Positions 23,530 through 35,699 of a stretch of 64,000 bases of DNA are shown piece after piece (the stretch's first letter is position 1; every line of letters starts with the position of its first letter). The position numbers were made by a program, and so were the translations under genes. The notes beneath the pieces were generated by a model. The model worked only from the letters and a program-made list of their open reading frames with translations, searched no databases and had not been told where the DNA came from. This DNA is from Imbricaverruca yamaguchii (Eukaryota; Arthropoda; Thecostraca; Neoverrucidae), in NCBI GenBank assembly GCA_034440575.1, contig JAOTOL010001449.1, forward strand, positions 449,001 through 513,000, given 5' to 3'.

Positions 23530-24805
23530 CACCATCATCAGACAGTGGCCACAACTGAAGCCCTGCCAGTCAGCAGAACATCATCCCGACACAGCCACCA
23601 TCATCAGACAGTGGCCACAACTGAAGCCCTGCCAGTCAGCAGAACATCACCCCGACACAGTCACCATCATCAGACAGTGGCCACAACTGAAGCCTTGCCA
23701 GTCACCCCGACACAGCCACCATCATCAGACAGTGGCCACAACTGAAGCCCTGTCAGTCAGCAGAACATCATCCCGACATAGCCACCATCATCAGACAGTG
23801 GCCACAACTGAAGCCCTGCCAGTCAGCAGAACATCATCCCGACATAGCCACCATCATCAGACAGTGGCCACAACTGAAGCCCTGCCAATCAGCAGAACAT
23901 CATCCCGACACAGCCACCATCATCAGACAGTGGCCACAACTGAAGCCCTGCCAGTCAGCAGAACATCATCCCGACACAGCCACCATCATCAGACAGTGGC
24001 CACAACTGAAGCCCTGCCAGTCAGCAGAACATCATCCCGACATAGCCACCATCATCAGACAGTGGCCACAACTGAAGCCCTGCCAATCAGCAGAACATCA
24101 TCCCGACACAGTCACCATTATCAGACAGTGGCCACAACTGAAGTCCTGCCAGTCAGCAGAACATCACCCCGACACAGCCACCATCATCAGACAGTGGCCA
24201 CAACTGAGATCCTGCCAGTCAGCAGAACATCACCCCGACACAGCCACCATCATCAGACAGTGGCCACAACTGAAGCCCTGCCAGTCAGCAGAACATCACC
24301 CCGACACAGTCACCATCATCAGACAGTGGCCACAACTGAAGTCCTGCCAGTCAGCAGAACATCACCCCGACACAGCCACCATCATCAGACAGTGGCCACG
24401 ACTGAGATCCTGCCAGTCAGCAGAACATCATCCCGACATAGTCACCATCATCAGACAGTGGCCACGACTGAAGCCTTGCCAGTCACCCCGACACAGTCAC
24501 CATCATCAGACAGTGGCCACAACTGAAGCCCTGCCAGTCAGCAGAACATCACCCCGACACAGTCACCATCATCAGACAGTGGCCACGACTGAAGCCTTGC
24601 CAGTCAGCAGAACATCACCCCGACACAGCCACCATCATCAGACAGTGGCCACAACTGAAGTCCTGCCAGTCAGCAGAACATCACCCCGACACAGCCACCA
24701 TCATCAGACAGTGGCCACAACTGAAGCCCTGCCAGTCAGCAGAACATCACCCCGACACAGCCACCATTATCAGACAGTGGCCACAACTGAGATCCTGCCA
24801 GCCGG
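23530..24805. repeat. 66-bp minisatellite, about 19 copies
   Basis: The unit is ACCATCATCAGACAGTGGCC, then ACAACTGAAGCCCTGCCAGT, then CAGCAGAACATCACCCCGAC plus ACAGCC. Units near 23700 and 24480 lack the CAGCAGAACAT segment, which shifts the frame. As 66 is 22 codons, a 355-codon plus frame stays open; the repeat peptide has no recognised similarity. Confidence 0.95.
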
Positions 24806-24944
24806 CGCTCCGTCCGCAGCCACGCCATTTCCTGTAGCCCGTCACCGGCCATCACGGACAAGGGGCCATGCTCCAGGTCCAGGGCGGGTTCGGTGAACCC
24901 CTGCCAGACACGTGGTCGGTGTGTACTGTATGAGCGTGCTTCAC

Positions 24945-26640
24945 GCCCATACAGTCATACTCTGCCCAGTGTCGTGCCATTATGCCGTGGCTCCTCTCGG
25001 ACAGTCATACGCTGTCCCAATACCGTGACATTATACCGTGGCTCCCGGAGCGCCACACACTGTCCCACTGCCGTGCCACAATACCGTGGCTCCCGGACAG
25101 CCATACGCTGACCTACTGCCGCGCCATAATACCATGGCTCCCGGACAGTCATACACCGTCCCACTGCCGTGCCATTATACCGTGGCTCCCGGACAGTCAT
25201 ACACTGTCCCACTGCCGTGCCATTATACCGTGGCTCCCGGACAGTCATACACTGTCCCACTGCCGTGCCATTATACCGTGGCTCCCGGACAGTCATACAC
25301 TGTCCCACTGCCGTGCCATTATACCGTGGCTCCCGGACAGTCATACACTGTACCACTGCCGTGCCATTATACCGTGGCTCCCGGACAGTCATACACTGTC
25401 CCACTGCCGTGCCATTATGCCGTGGCTCCCGGACAGTCATACACTGTACCACTGCCGTGCCATTATACCGTGTCTCCCGGACAGTCATACACTGTCCCAC
25501 TGCCGTGCCATTATACCGTGGCTCCCGGACAGTCATACACTGTACCACTGCCGTGTCATTATACCGTGGCTCCCGGACAGTCATACACTGTCCCACTGCC
25601 GTGACATTATACCGTGTCTCCCGGACAGTCATACACTGAACCATTGCCGAGACATTATACCGTGGCTCCCGGACAGTCATACACTGTCCCACTGCCGTGC
25701 CATTATACCGTGGCTCCCGAACAGTCATACACTGTACCACTGCCGTGCCATTATACCGTGGCTCCCGGACAGTCATACACTGTCCCACTGCCGTGCCATT
25801 ATACCATGTCTCCCGGACAGTCATACACTGTCCCACTGCCGTGCCATTATACCGTGGCTCCCGGACAGTCATACACTGTACCACTGCCGTGCCATTATAC
25901 CGTGGCTCCCGGACAGTCATACACTGTCCCACTGCCGTGCCATTATACCGTGTCTCCCGGACAGTCATACACTGTCCCACTGCCGTGCCACAATACCGTG
26001 GCTCCCGGACAGTCATACACTGAACCATTGCCGAGACATTATACCGTGGCTCCCGGACAGTCATACACCGTCCCACTGCCGTGCCATTATACCGTGGCTC
26101 CCGAACAGTCATACACTGTACCACTGCCGTGCCATTATACCGTGGCTCCCGGACAGTCATACACTGTCCCACTGCCGTGCCATTATACCATGTCTCCCGG
26201 ACAGTCATACACTGTCCCACTGCCGTGCCATTATACCATGTCTCCCGGACAGTCATACACTGTCCCACTGCCGTGCCATTATACCGTGGCTCCCGGACAG
26301 TCATACACTGTCCCACTGCCGTGCCATTATACCGTGTCTCCCGGACAGTCATACACTGAACCATTGCCGAGACATTATACCGTGGCTCCCGGACAGTCAT
26401 ACACTGTCCCACTGCCGTGCCATTATACCGTGGCTCCCGAACAGTCATACACTGTACCACTGCCGTGCCATTATACCGTGGCTCCCGGACAGTCATACAC
26501 TGTCCCACTGCCGTGCCATTATACCGTGTCTCCCGGACAGTCATACACTGTCCCATTGCCGTGCCATTATACCGTGGCTCCCGGACAGTCATACACTGTC
26601 CCACTGCCGTGACATTATACCGTGGCTCCCGGAAAGCACA
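24945..26640. repeat. 48-bp minisatellite, about 35 copies, open on both strands
   Basis: The unit is CCCACTGCCGTGCCATTATA, then CCGTGGCTCCCGGACAGTCA, then TACACTGT. Higher-order structure is visible: the block with GAACCATTGCCGAGACATT recurs at about 25638, 26022 and 26358, spacings of 384 and 336 bp, which are 8 and 7 units. Frames of 622 (plus) and 605 (minus) codons run through the array. Two overlapping long frames on opposite strands with the same 16-codon period are best explained by a stop-free repeat. Confidence 0.96.
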
Positions 26641-27231
26641 GGGCAGCCGTACACTGCCCCCTCCCCCCCCCCCAACACACACGGCATCATAAATCGGTAT
26701 GTGCGGGGGATCACTGAACGTAGCATCGCCTGCGCGCCAGTCCGCTCCGGTGTGCACCGGACAATGTGTCACAATAGATGCTGGACGTGGTTGTCGGTGA
26801 AAACCATTTGCAAAGGGTGGAGGAACAAAGCGAAAATCAAAATATGGTGAACATGGAGTGCTTCATAGTTGCATCAAATTGCCTGCACGTGACCCCTTTA
26901 ACTTACAATATATAAGCACTCGATTATTCAAACGCACAAGTGTTTATGCTATGGATCAGTATGAAGGAGTGGATTTTTCCTTTGTTAATTTGTTGTACAA
27001 GGGAGGGGAGTCGTTGAAAATTGTTCTTGACACGAGGCTGTCTTCCGGCTGGACGACGTCTTGCTCGCCACCAGACATATTTGTTACGCTGGCAGCGGGC
27101 TCTTCCAGAGCATGACGGCTGGTTGATTGGCGGTCACTGGAGCGGTCGCTTATGTGTAGCCCCCGGAATACACTCGGCACACGGCGCACTGACAGTATGC
27201 GTCACCAGCTGGCAGCTGAGTCGCCACTGAC
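26641..27231. other. Intron sequence downstream of the last recognised exon
   Basis: The donor-side intron of the exon at 27232-27280 begins here on the minus strand (GTCAGTGGCG). I looked for the next CUX1/CASP exon here and further down and did not recognise one. Confidence 0.5.
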
Positions 27232-27280
27232 CTGATTCACACGCTCCAGGTCCACCACCACCATGTCGAGTTCGTCCGAC
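27232..27280 (-). CDS. CUX1: CUX1/CASP coiled-coil exon (49 nt)
   Basis: On the minus strand the exon follows CCTACATTTCAG and is followed by GTCAGT. Joined in phase to the exon at 32669-32735 (AG plus G makes Arg), it reads SDELDMVVVDLERVNQ. This matches the segment with the DLERANQ motif in the N-terminal coiled coil common to CUX1 and CASP of animals, position by position with no gap. The exon ends in phase 0. CASP is a Golgi membrane protein; CUX1 is a homeodomain transcription factor sharing these first exons. Which isoform this gene makes cannot be seen from here. The comparison is from memory of the vertebrate protein. Confidence 0.82.
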
Positions 27281-27837
27281 CTGAAATGTAGGGATTCACG
27301 TGTCAGGTCGGAGCGGAACTTTCCCCGCAGATGCAGGCAGGCCACGGCCCGCTTCTTTGGAGCCGAGGAATATTCTAACAACTTTTTGAGCTGCAAAAAG
27401 TTGCTAGAATACAATTTTCCGTTCTAAAATCGCATGATGATTTTAATTGCAAATATTGCATATCTAGCCCATGATAACTTCAACGGAAATGTAAAGCTGG
27501 ATGAGGGTGCATTCTATGGGATATTCGTACCAAAATAGCAGGTGATGATAACTCCATTGAAAAATAAGTCTCCTCATGAATAGAGCGTCACATTGGATGG
27601 GCTAGTGTAAATGCTTTTATAAATATATCATAATTGGTGTGTACTTCTGTGGTACTTATATATACTTATATATAATAGGAAAGACTTCTAACAATTTATT
27701 CGGGGTGGTAACCTATCCCCCACCCAAAACAAAATGTTGCTGGGCGTTAACATGGGTATATGGACGTTAACTGGGAATAATTACACTGAAGAAAAAAACT
27801 TGCCTCCCACCAATCATTTTTGAAACATTTTGCCCCT

Positions 27838-27909
<72 letters not shown>

Positions 27910-29561
27910 TGCATGCACCAAGATGTTATTTCGATGTTGCGGAGCTAACTTCAGCCCAGGAACACTTCACAACAACCGTAAAACCCCAGCCCCCCCCCAT
28001 CGTCGGTATGATGTGTGTCATTACTGGGCCACAAAGCATTTCAGTGCTACACGTCGACTGGGTAAAGTTGTGTTGTAGTTTGATATTTCATTCGGATGGA
28101 GCACATATCTTGTGGGTACCATCTGACCATGTATGAACCACTTATGTGTAGGTGGGTGCAGTTGAGCCCGCCCTCAAGGGGCGCACTGCTCTCGAAGGGG
28201 TGATACATGCTGCAGCTTTCGGTGGCAAGACGCAATTGCGGCTCCAGATGCCCAGTTGATGGTGGGGTGGAAGTTCGAAGAGGAAAGAACGAAAAAAAAG
28301 AATGTTTTTCTCCTCGGATTTCGGCAATGTACGTCTGAGGAATTTTTAAACGATATTTTACTAATAAAATTTGTCTATAATTTGAGAAAGCGCCGCAAAA
28401 GTCTGACTTTATAAAGTCAGGCCGTGAGGTGGGTGGGGGTGGGGGAGCATGGTCCGAACGCCCCCGCTGGATTCGCTAGCGGTAAAGCGCATTCGAACCT
28501 ACCAGAGGTGTCTCTGGCCGGAAAATTCTAGGGGACGTAATTGGGCTTCTACGAAGAGATGCCTTCTTCCTAAGAGGGCGAGGTGCGCCATTCCCCTATT
28601 GGAAAACTACTGCTCGAATTTCCCCTTATGATGATCCCACCAATATTTGGTACCTTAGATATCAATTTATTCTGAGTACAGTGCAATGGCACGGGAACTG
28701 TCTCAAAGTTGTGGGGGCGTAGTGGAAAAGAGTAAGTTTTAAAGAGAGACGACCTAAAAAATGGAATGAAAAGGGATTGCTCTCGGCGCGTGGAGCAGGC
28801 CGAAGGTTTTAGGGTTTTCGTGATGAAAATCTAAACATTTATCGTTTCATCTAGTGTATCTTTGGTTCCTAATGGTTCAATTTTGTTTGGTTCCCTTGGT
28901 TGCGCCTCTGCTTTCAATGAAAAGCTTATCAGGTGTAAGTTAAACCACTGTAGGTGGATCGAAGCCCAAAAAGAGCAGATTTGGCAAAACGCTGAAAATT
29001 CGGTAAAATGCTTAAGCTGAACAGATTCCTTAAAATGTCTTTATTTATCATTCCACCTGTACATATTCTGCAAGAGAGCTCGACATGAACGGTGCTCTCT
29101 CTTGTCCCGTCGGTGCCAATGCTGCATTACTTACTCTGCTGCCAAACTTAGATGCCTCCAAATTACTACCAGAACATAGCATCTTTATAGATAGTACGAA
29201 CTAGTATATTTTGGTACGCAGCGGGACCAAGTACTTTTCAAGATTGCATCGTAAACAGCATACATGGCCGCCTAGCCGTCGACCACAGTCAGCTATTCCC
29301 CCGATGAACGGTGATTAGCTGTTACCGGGAAGTGTTAGGGCAGACTGTTCTCGACCAGTTTTGCCCCCACCCCATTTGGTGGGTGCTGGGCGTTCTCATG
29401 TCATTTGCCAAGTTGAAATTGGGCACATTTCGTTGTAAATAGAATGGCATACGCATTGTCTGGTGGGCAGAATGGCACACGTATAACTGACCAATGCGTC
29501 CTTCCCATGTAAACATACGCATGCACACGTATGCACCTGTCGTATGCAATACACGATAGGC
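27281..29561. other. Intron sequence with an AT microsatellite
   Basis: A pure AT run of about 70 bp lies at 27838-27906. The rest is AT-rich and unassigned. No transposon end was recognised. Confidence 0.45.
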
Positions 29562-29695
29562 GACTCACATCCGCCAGTCGACGAAATGCCTGATAGCCAA
29601 GCCGACATACAACCGCCAGTGGACATGTTTGATGGCCAAGGCGACTAACTGCCGCTAGCTAACGAAATATCTGATGGCCAAGGTGACTTAATGTT
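29562..29695. repeat. Imperfect 42-bp repeat, three copies
   Basis: Three units ending in TGATGGCCAAGGCGACTAAC-like sequence and containing CCGCCAGT(G/C)GAC. Divergence is 20-30 percent by eye. Confidence 0.65.
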
Positions 29696-29884
29696 CTATT
29701 GTAGTCGAAACAAAGCCGCTGCACACAACAGCGGGATTTCAGCCATGAAGTTCTAAAAGCTGATTCACCACCGTGAGAAAAAAAATGTACCTTTCCTGTG
29801 ATTGAAATAAGTGATGTTTCACCACGCACATATTTTCTAGGCGTGGTGAGACATCTTCACGGGCCCAGAGGCCTACATCTGTTC

Positions 29885-30575
29885 TGTTCGTACACTGACG
29901 GTAGGGTGCTTCAGAACGCCGGCACCATGGTCAGTTCTGTGCAGACAAGAGAGGTTCTGTTCTGTTCGGACACTGACGGTAGGGTGCCTCAGAACCCCGG
30001 CACCAGGGCCGATTCTGGCAGACAAGAGAGGTTCTGTTCTGTTCGAACACTGACGGTAGGGTGCCTCAGAACCCCGGCACCATGGCCAGTTCTGTGCAGA
30101 GAGGTTCTGTTCTGTTCGGACGCTGACGGTAGGGTGCCTCAGAACGCCGGCACCATGGCCAGTTCTGTGCAGACAAGAGAGGTTCTGTTCTGTTCGGACA
30201 CTGACGGTAGGGTGCCTCAGAACCCCGGCACCATGGCCAGTTCTGTGCAGAGAGGTTCTGTTCTGTTCGGACGCTGACGGTAGGGTGCCTCAGAACGCCG
30301 GCACCATGGCCAGTTCTGTGCAGACAAGAGAGGTTCTGTTCTGTTCGGACGCTGACGGTATGGTGCCTCAGAACCCCGGCACCATGGCCAGTTCTGTGCA
30401 GACAAGAGAGGTTCTGTTCTGTTCGGACGCTGACGGTATGGTGCCTCAGAACCCCGGCACCATGGCCAGTTCTGTGCAGACAAGAGAGGTTCTGTTCTGT
30501 TCGGACGCTGACGGTAGGGTGCCTCAGAACGCCGGCACCAGGGCTGGTTCTGCGCAGACAAGAGAGGTTCCTGGA
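29885..30575. repeat. 78-bp minisatellite, about nine copies
   Basis: GACGGTAGGGTGCCTCAGAA recurs at 29897, 29975, 30052 and 30125 and onward. The full unit is 78 bp; some units lack ACAAG after GTGCAG and are 73 bp. Full and short units alternate in the middle, suggesting a two-unit higher-order repeat. Confidence 0.94.
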
Positions 30576-32014
30576 TCGGCGTGCTGAGGTCAGCTCTGCC
30601 GGCGTGCGGGGCGGCGTACTGCATCATCACCGGCTCCATGTCTCGCCGTAACGGACAAATTATATCTGCGCTCCGTTACCTAATTAATGGTCACCGCGAT
30701 TGATGGGGACAGTCGGAGGTGGCAGGTGGAAACATTGCGCATCCGAGGTGGCTGACCATCGTGGTTGTGGTGTATATGGGCGTCAATATGCGCTGAGGAA
30801 CATCTGCTGGCCTGACTAATATGCTCGCCTCCAACTGTCGCGTTCTCGTGCTGATGGGGAGGTGTAGATAAGATCGTAGCGACGCGAGCACATGTCGGAA
30901 AACAGCGGCGCGAGGATGCTTCCCTGTGTCATATGATAGTGAAGCTTTAACAAAAAAATCGTTCCAATTGTTGTCAGGGAGGCATTATAAAATGAGAGGT
31001 AATGCTAAGTGCAAGTTTGTTGCATCGACCTTAAACTTACCTCTGGGTGTGGAAATTCCAGTTATATAGCACAACTCCGATTGAGAGTGTAACGTAGCCA
31101 AATAGTCGGCCGTGGCCGCTAGGCGTTCGTGTCCCTGACATTGTCTGGTCAGCTGTCAACTGCCCAGCGGAAGTCGTTAATGGCAGGCGGATGGGGCGAC
31201 TCGACCCGATGTGCCAAAACGGAAGACATTTGCAGGCTAGTGCTCCGTCTACTGAATTAATCAGGCGGCAAGCCTTAGTGCACTGGAATTGTCGGAGAGA
31301 CAAGTGGGTAACAGTAATAGAATGATGAACTCTAAATTATATATCAATTGAGAAAAACAATTATCACTCTAGATCAAAATTCGATGGCATTCCTGCCGTT
31401 TAGATTATGCTGTCTTCATTGGGGAGACAAGATATAGGCAGATACTGGAAATATTGTTAGGAATTTCTAAAAATAATCATAAAGTTCACTTTTTATATCT
31501 CCGAATCAATATAATTCTCAGAATATCACAAAGCCGTTGACACAATGCATGCCATGTGCATGGTTCGAGATGCGGCATAGAGGTCAAGGTAACATACACA
31601 AATACAGAGAAGACCACAACATCTTCTTTATCCAGTGTTAGTACATCTGAACGAGACGGCAATTTTTCTTATCAGTTCAGATGTTAAGCTAGAAGTCTTA
31701 AAGAACCCTATACATGTATTTGTTGGGATTCAGTGGTAACTTATACTGCCTCCACCGCTCGCCGCTCGGCTCAAGTATGACTGTTATGAATGGTGGTTTC
31801 CCCAGCCCAGTCCAGTAGATACCCTGCCGCGAGAGAAGCGATGCACAGCGATATTACATGTAGCTTACGTGATAAGCAGACAAACGTAGTAAAGTGATGA
31901 AAAGGAGGGTGTGCAAGCAAGTGAACTCCAGCGACAGAAGCAATGGGAGGGATAGGGGAAGGACGGTGAGGAGCTGCACCAGTCACGAGGCGCGAGTCAA
32001 AACATAAGAACAGA
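30576..32014. other. Intron sequence, unassigned
   Basis: A donor-like CCAGAG then GTAAGTTT lies on the minus strand near 31040, but the frame before it does not resemble the expected coiled coil. No other feature was recognised. Confidence 0.4.
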
Positions 32015-32560
32015 AAGTGATCGGCCAGCTAGGTGACACACAAAACTGGGTCGGCCAGCTAGGTCACACAAAACGGGGTCAGCCAGCTACGTGACACACA
32101 ACACGGGGTCGGCCAGCTAGGTAACACACAGCAAGGGATCGGCCGGCTAGGTGACACAACACGGGATCGGCCGGCTAGGTGACACAACACGGGATCGGCC
32201 GGCTAGGTGACACAACACGGGATCGGCCGGCTAGGTGACACAACACGAGATCGGCCGGCTAGGTGACACAACACGGGATCGGCCGGCTAGGTGACACAAC
32301 ACGGGATCGGCCGGCTAGGTGACACAACACGGGATCGGCCGGCTAGGTGACACAACACGGGATCGGCCGGCTAGGTGACACAACACGGGATCGGCCGGCT
32401 AGGTGACACAACACGGGATCGGCCGGCTAGGTGACACAACACGGGATCGGCCGGCTAGGTGACACAACACGGGATCGGCCGGCTAGGTGACACAACACGG
32501 GATCGGCCGGCTAGGTGACACAACACGGGATCGGCCGGCTAGGTGACACAACACGAGGCC
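32015..32560. repeat. 28-bp minisatellite, about 19 copies
   Basis: The unit GATCGGCCGGCTAGGTGACA plus CAACACGG is nearly invariant over the last 15 copies and diverged over the first four. This suggests recent expansion from the right-hand side. The array ends about 110 bp from the donor of the exon at 32669-32735. Confidence 0.95.
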
Positions 32561-32668
32561 ACAGTGCGAAGCGAACCACGCCTCGCCACCAATTCCAATG
32601 CGTTGGAACGCAGGATGAAAACAATGCCAACATCCGACCACCACTACGCGGACTCGCACACAACTCAC

Positions 32669-32735
32669 CTGGCGTGGGAGTTCTCTTCAAACTTGGCCTT
32701 GACCTCGAAGAGCTCGCTTTGGCTCAGGTCCAGGT
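32669..32735 (-). CDS. CUX1: CUX1/CASP coiled-coil exon (67 nt)
   Basis: The exon is bounded on the minus strand by TTCTGTTTCCAG and GTGAGTTG, both strong splice signals. It opens in phase 1 (AC completes a codon begun by the final G of the exon at 54043-54175, giving Asp). It reads LDLSQSELFEVKAKFEENSHA and closes with AG, completed by the next exon. The SELFEVKAKFEE part corresponds to TELFDLKTKYDEE in vertebrate CUX1/CASP. The agreement of phase and length with both neighbours makes chance unlikely. The intron before it is about 21 kb and carries the nested transposon stack. Confidence 0.86.
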
Positions 32736-33861
32736 CTGGAAACAGAACGAGAGGCGTCGTGAATGAGGCTGCCGTGGCGGCGCCTCCATTGTCCTGTCAC
32801 GACCATCCGTCGAGCGCGTGTCAACCGCATGGTGAGACGATGACACGCGAGGCGAATGCTCGGCCGCAATGTCCAGCTGGACACAAGGGAGGGGAGGGGT
32901 AGCCGGCCAGCCGGCCAGCAGCGCGCGTGCCGCTAGCAATGGCTGTCTCCTACCAGTGCAGGCGCCGACAGATGTCGGAACAGAGCCACACTACGCCGTG
33001 ACGGCCGACCAGAGAAAATTGATATCGTTGTTATTCATAACAACAAACTAATGGACTTTTGATGAGGCTTGCCGCAGGCTCGGACAAAGATCATCAGCGC
33101 ATTCGATTTTGCCGCGTGCACACCATGCTGATGATTACGTCACAATGGACAATTACTGGTGCGGCGTAATGAGATGGGGAGTGTTTTGGCGCCAATGACG
33201 AGCGCCTCCGGAGACAGAAAGGCGACGGTGGGGAACAGCCGGTACCCGCTGCCTCCAACTGCTCCAGATACCGCAGCCGTTTTTACACAACCTCCAGTGA
33301 GATGGCATAAAAGGCGCAGTAAATTCATCAAATGATAGGAATTGAGTTAAGTTTGAGCCATGTTACCGGAACACGGGAATCTGGAGATACTATATGTCTA
33401 TAAATATATGGTCGGATCGTGGTAGCTGAGTCGCGACGGGCGCCTGAGAAATTCGCCCATACATCCGAGTGGCCCGCTTTGGCTTCCAGCTAGCACACCG
33501 GCATGGCAGCCAACCGACGCTTCAGTGTCCAAGCGGCAGCATTACGGCTGCGGTAAGCGACCAGCCAGCATCAGCATCGCCTCGACGGTGCTGCCCGGTA
33601 AAGGCCAGGCAATACAACGCGCCAAATGATTATGAACGAGCGCGCTATATTGCAGCGTCTGCACACGAGAGGTACGACTCATAGCTCAGCCAGGCAATCC
33701 ATGGAAGCGCCAGTGGGCAGGCGGCGGCGCCTGTTCAGTGTTCACGGCGTCGCCTGACGGGCACCGCGGCCCCAGGGAAGGCCAGTCAGCGGGCGTACCG
33801 CCACATTACCGACCAAATCATGCCGCCGCCAATTAGTGGCTCGAGCAGCCGCGCGCACCGT
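32736..33861. other. Intron sequence, unassigned
   Basis: Nothing recognised apart from GC-rich patches at 33700-33860. Confidence 0.4.
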
Positions 33862-34175
33862 GACGTCACCGGCAGCAGCGTCGTCGCCCCGTGCCGCCCG
33901 GTGACCCGTCACACGTGCCGGCAGCAGCGTCGTCGCCCCGTGCCGCCCGGTGACCCGTCACACGTGCCGGCAGCAGCGTCGTCGCCCCGTGCCGCCCGGT
34001 GACCCGTCACACGTGCCGGCAGCAGCGTCGTCGCCCCGTGCCGCCCGGTGACCCGTCACACGTGCCGGCAGCAGTGTCGTCGGCCCGTGCTGCCCAGTGA
34101 CCCGTGACACGTGCCGGCAGCAGTGTCGTCGGCCCGTGCCGCCCGGTGACCCGTGACACGTGCCGGCTGGCCTGC
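33862..34175. repeat. 49-bp minisatellite, six copies, with CACGTG in each
   Basis: CACGTGCCGGCAGCAGCGTC recurs at 33912, 33961, 34010 and 34059 at a period of 49. The last two units change GCCCCGTG to GGCCCGTG. Each unit contains an E-box CACGTG, as does the unrelated 20-bp array at 2669. Confidence 0.94.
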
Positions 34176-35699
34176 ACCACCAGGCCGCCGCCCACGTGCA
34201 AGGTCAGCTGCCAGCCGGCACAAAGAGTGCACTCCTGCTCGCGGCAGCTTCCAACCACATCCATCGAACGGTTCTCACACCCCTAATTAAGCAGCGCGTC
34301 AGATTCGGCTGACCCTGACTGGGTAGTGTGGGAGCGCGTAGAGCCGGCTCGCGTGTGCGCCGACGGCCGACACCACAGGGCCCGGAGGCATTCCTACGCT
34401 TTGAGTGAGTAGTGGCGCCTGGCACTGTAGCGCAGCACACCTACCTCAGCACTGCGCGCTGCACAGCTGGCACGCAATCTCAGGCGCGCCTATCAATGCT
34501 TGCTCAGGATGGCACGCTTCCTGCCTTCACAGAATTGCAGCCCTGTGGGTGGCCATATGAGCTGGACCCTTTGGATGGACGGCTGGCCGGCGGCTCCGCC
34601 AACATGAGGCAGAGGCAGCGCATCGATGGGCGGGAAACGACGGGTGGTATGCAAGATGGACCGTCTGGGTAGACGGCTGGCCGGCGGCTCAGTTGGTAGA
34701 GGTAACACATAGACGGGTGGGAAACTTCAAAAAGGCAATCACATGCGGTGGCACGACATATTTAACGGAAATAGAAAGCTTGCGGGCCACTAGACACAAA
34801 ACAAAGACCGCTTTCCACATGAGGAAACACAATGCACTGCGATGTTTGGTCCCCTGTTCCGAGTCCACGCGGGATACGATGCATGCCGGATTAGAACAAG
34901 CCGTGTAACGCTGTGAATGGAGCGGTTTCTTTTAATCTGTTCACTTTCCCTTTTCTGTCTTTGACAATTGCTGCTGATCCCGGCTTGCGCTCAAACCATG
35001 GCCGTGACACACACGGCGTGCATTACACGCCGGGAGAGACATTCTGTTTGCTGGACGACTGCTCACTTCCTACGGCGCACACCGTATGTGACTCACTGTC
35101 GGGGCCAGCTGGCGAAACAGGTCACCATCAACCTGAGTGAGTCGCTCGTCATGGTGAGAGGCATGCGCCACATGCATGAGCATTGGATGGAAGAGGCCCG
35201 AGGCGGGGTGACAAATGATGCACCGGCACGATCACAAATTTATACGGATAGCGCGCAAACTGACATTAAATCACACAACACCATGTGAGCACAGGCTCAA
35301 GCAGCATTCCCAGACCGCGAAGCGTTCATTTCTTGAACACATTGAATGACAGTAAATCACCCCATCGTCCAACTGTGTCACTCCGGATTTAATGCGTGCG
35401 CCTACTGTTTTGCGTTGATTCTTTCTGTTTATGTGAAAGGGTTAATGTTGCATTTTTGGATGTAAAGGGGCACGGTGTCGCGGTGTCCCTGCCGCTTCGT
35501 TGCCTTTGCGGCAGTCATTTTCTGTCGACAAAAATAAACATCATATGAGCAATGAGTGTCAGTGTACCAAAATGCTCAATTGTAGGCGTCACGGCAAGGA
35601 TGTAAATACAACTTCAAGTTGACAGCTTCAAAATTCTGATAAATATAGTCATCGGTTAGTTGCTGTGCTTTATAAGGGCGTCCACCACATCGTTCATCT
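34176..35699. other. Intron sequence, unassigned
   Basis: Two diverged copies of a block with GGACGGCTGGCCGGCGGCTC occur at 34577-34596 and 34671-34690. No gene was recognised. Confidence 0.4.

Noticed and set aside
23459..24526. A 355-codon plus-strand frame
   Set aside because: It is the translation of the 66-bp array. It breaks wherever a unit lacks its CAGCAGAACAT segment.
24955..26850. Frames of 605 and 622 codons on opposite strands
   Set aside because: Both arise from a 48-bp unit without stops on either strand. Their peptides are 16-residue repeats with no known domain, and there is no promoter, start context or splice evidence.
30996..31120. A donor-like CCAGAG-GTAAGTTT on the minus strand, considered as an extra exon between 32669 and 27280
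   Set aside because: The exons at 32669 and 27280 already join in phase with continuous homology, so no exon is missing there.
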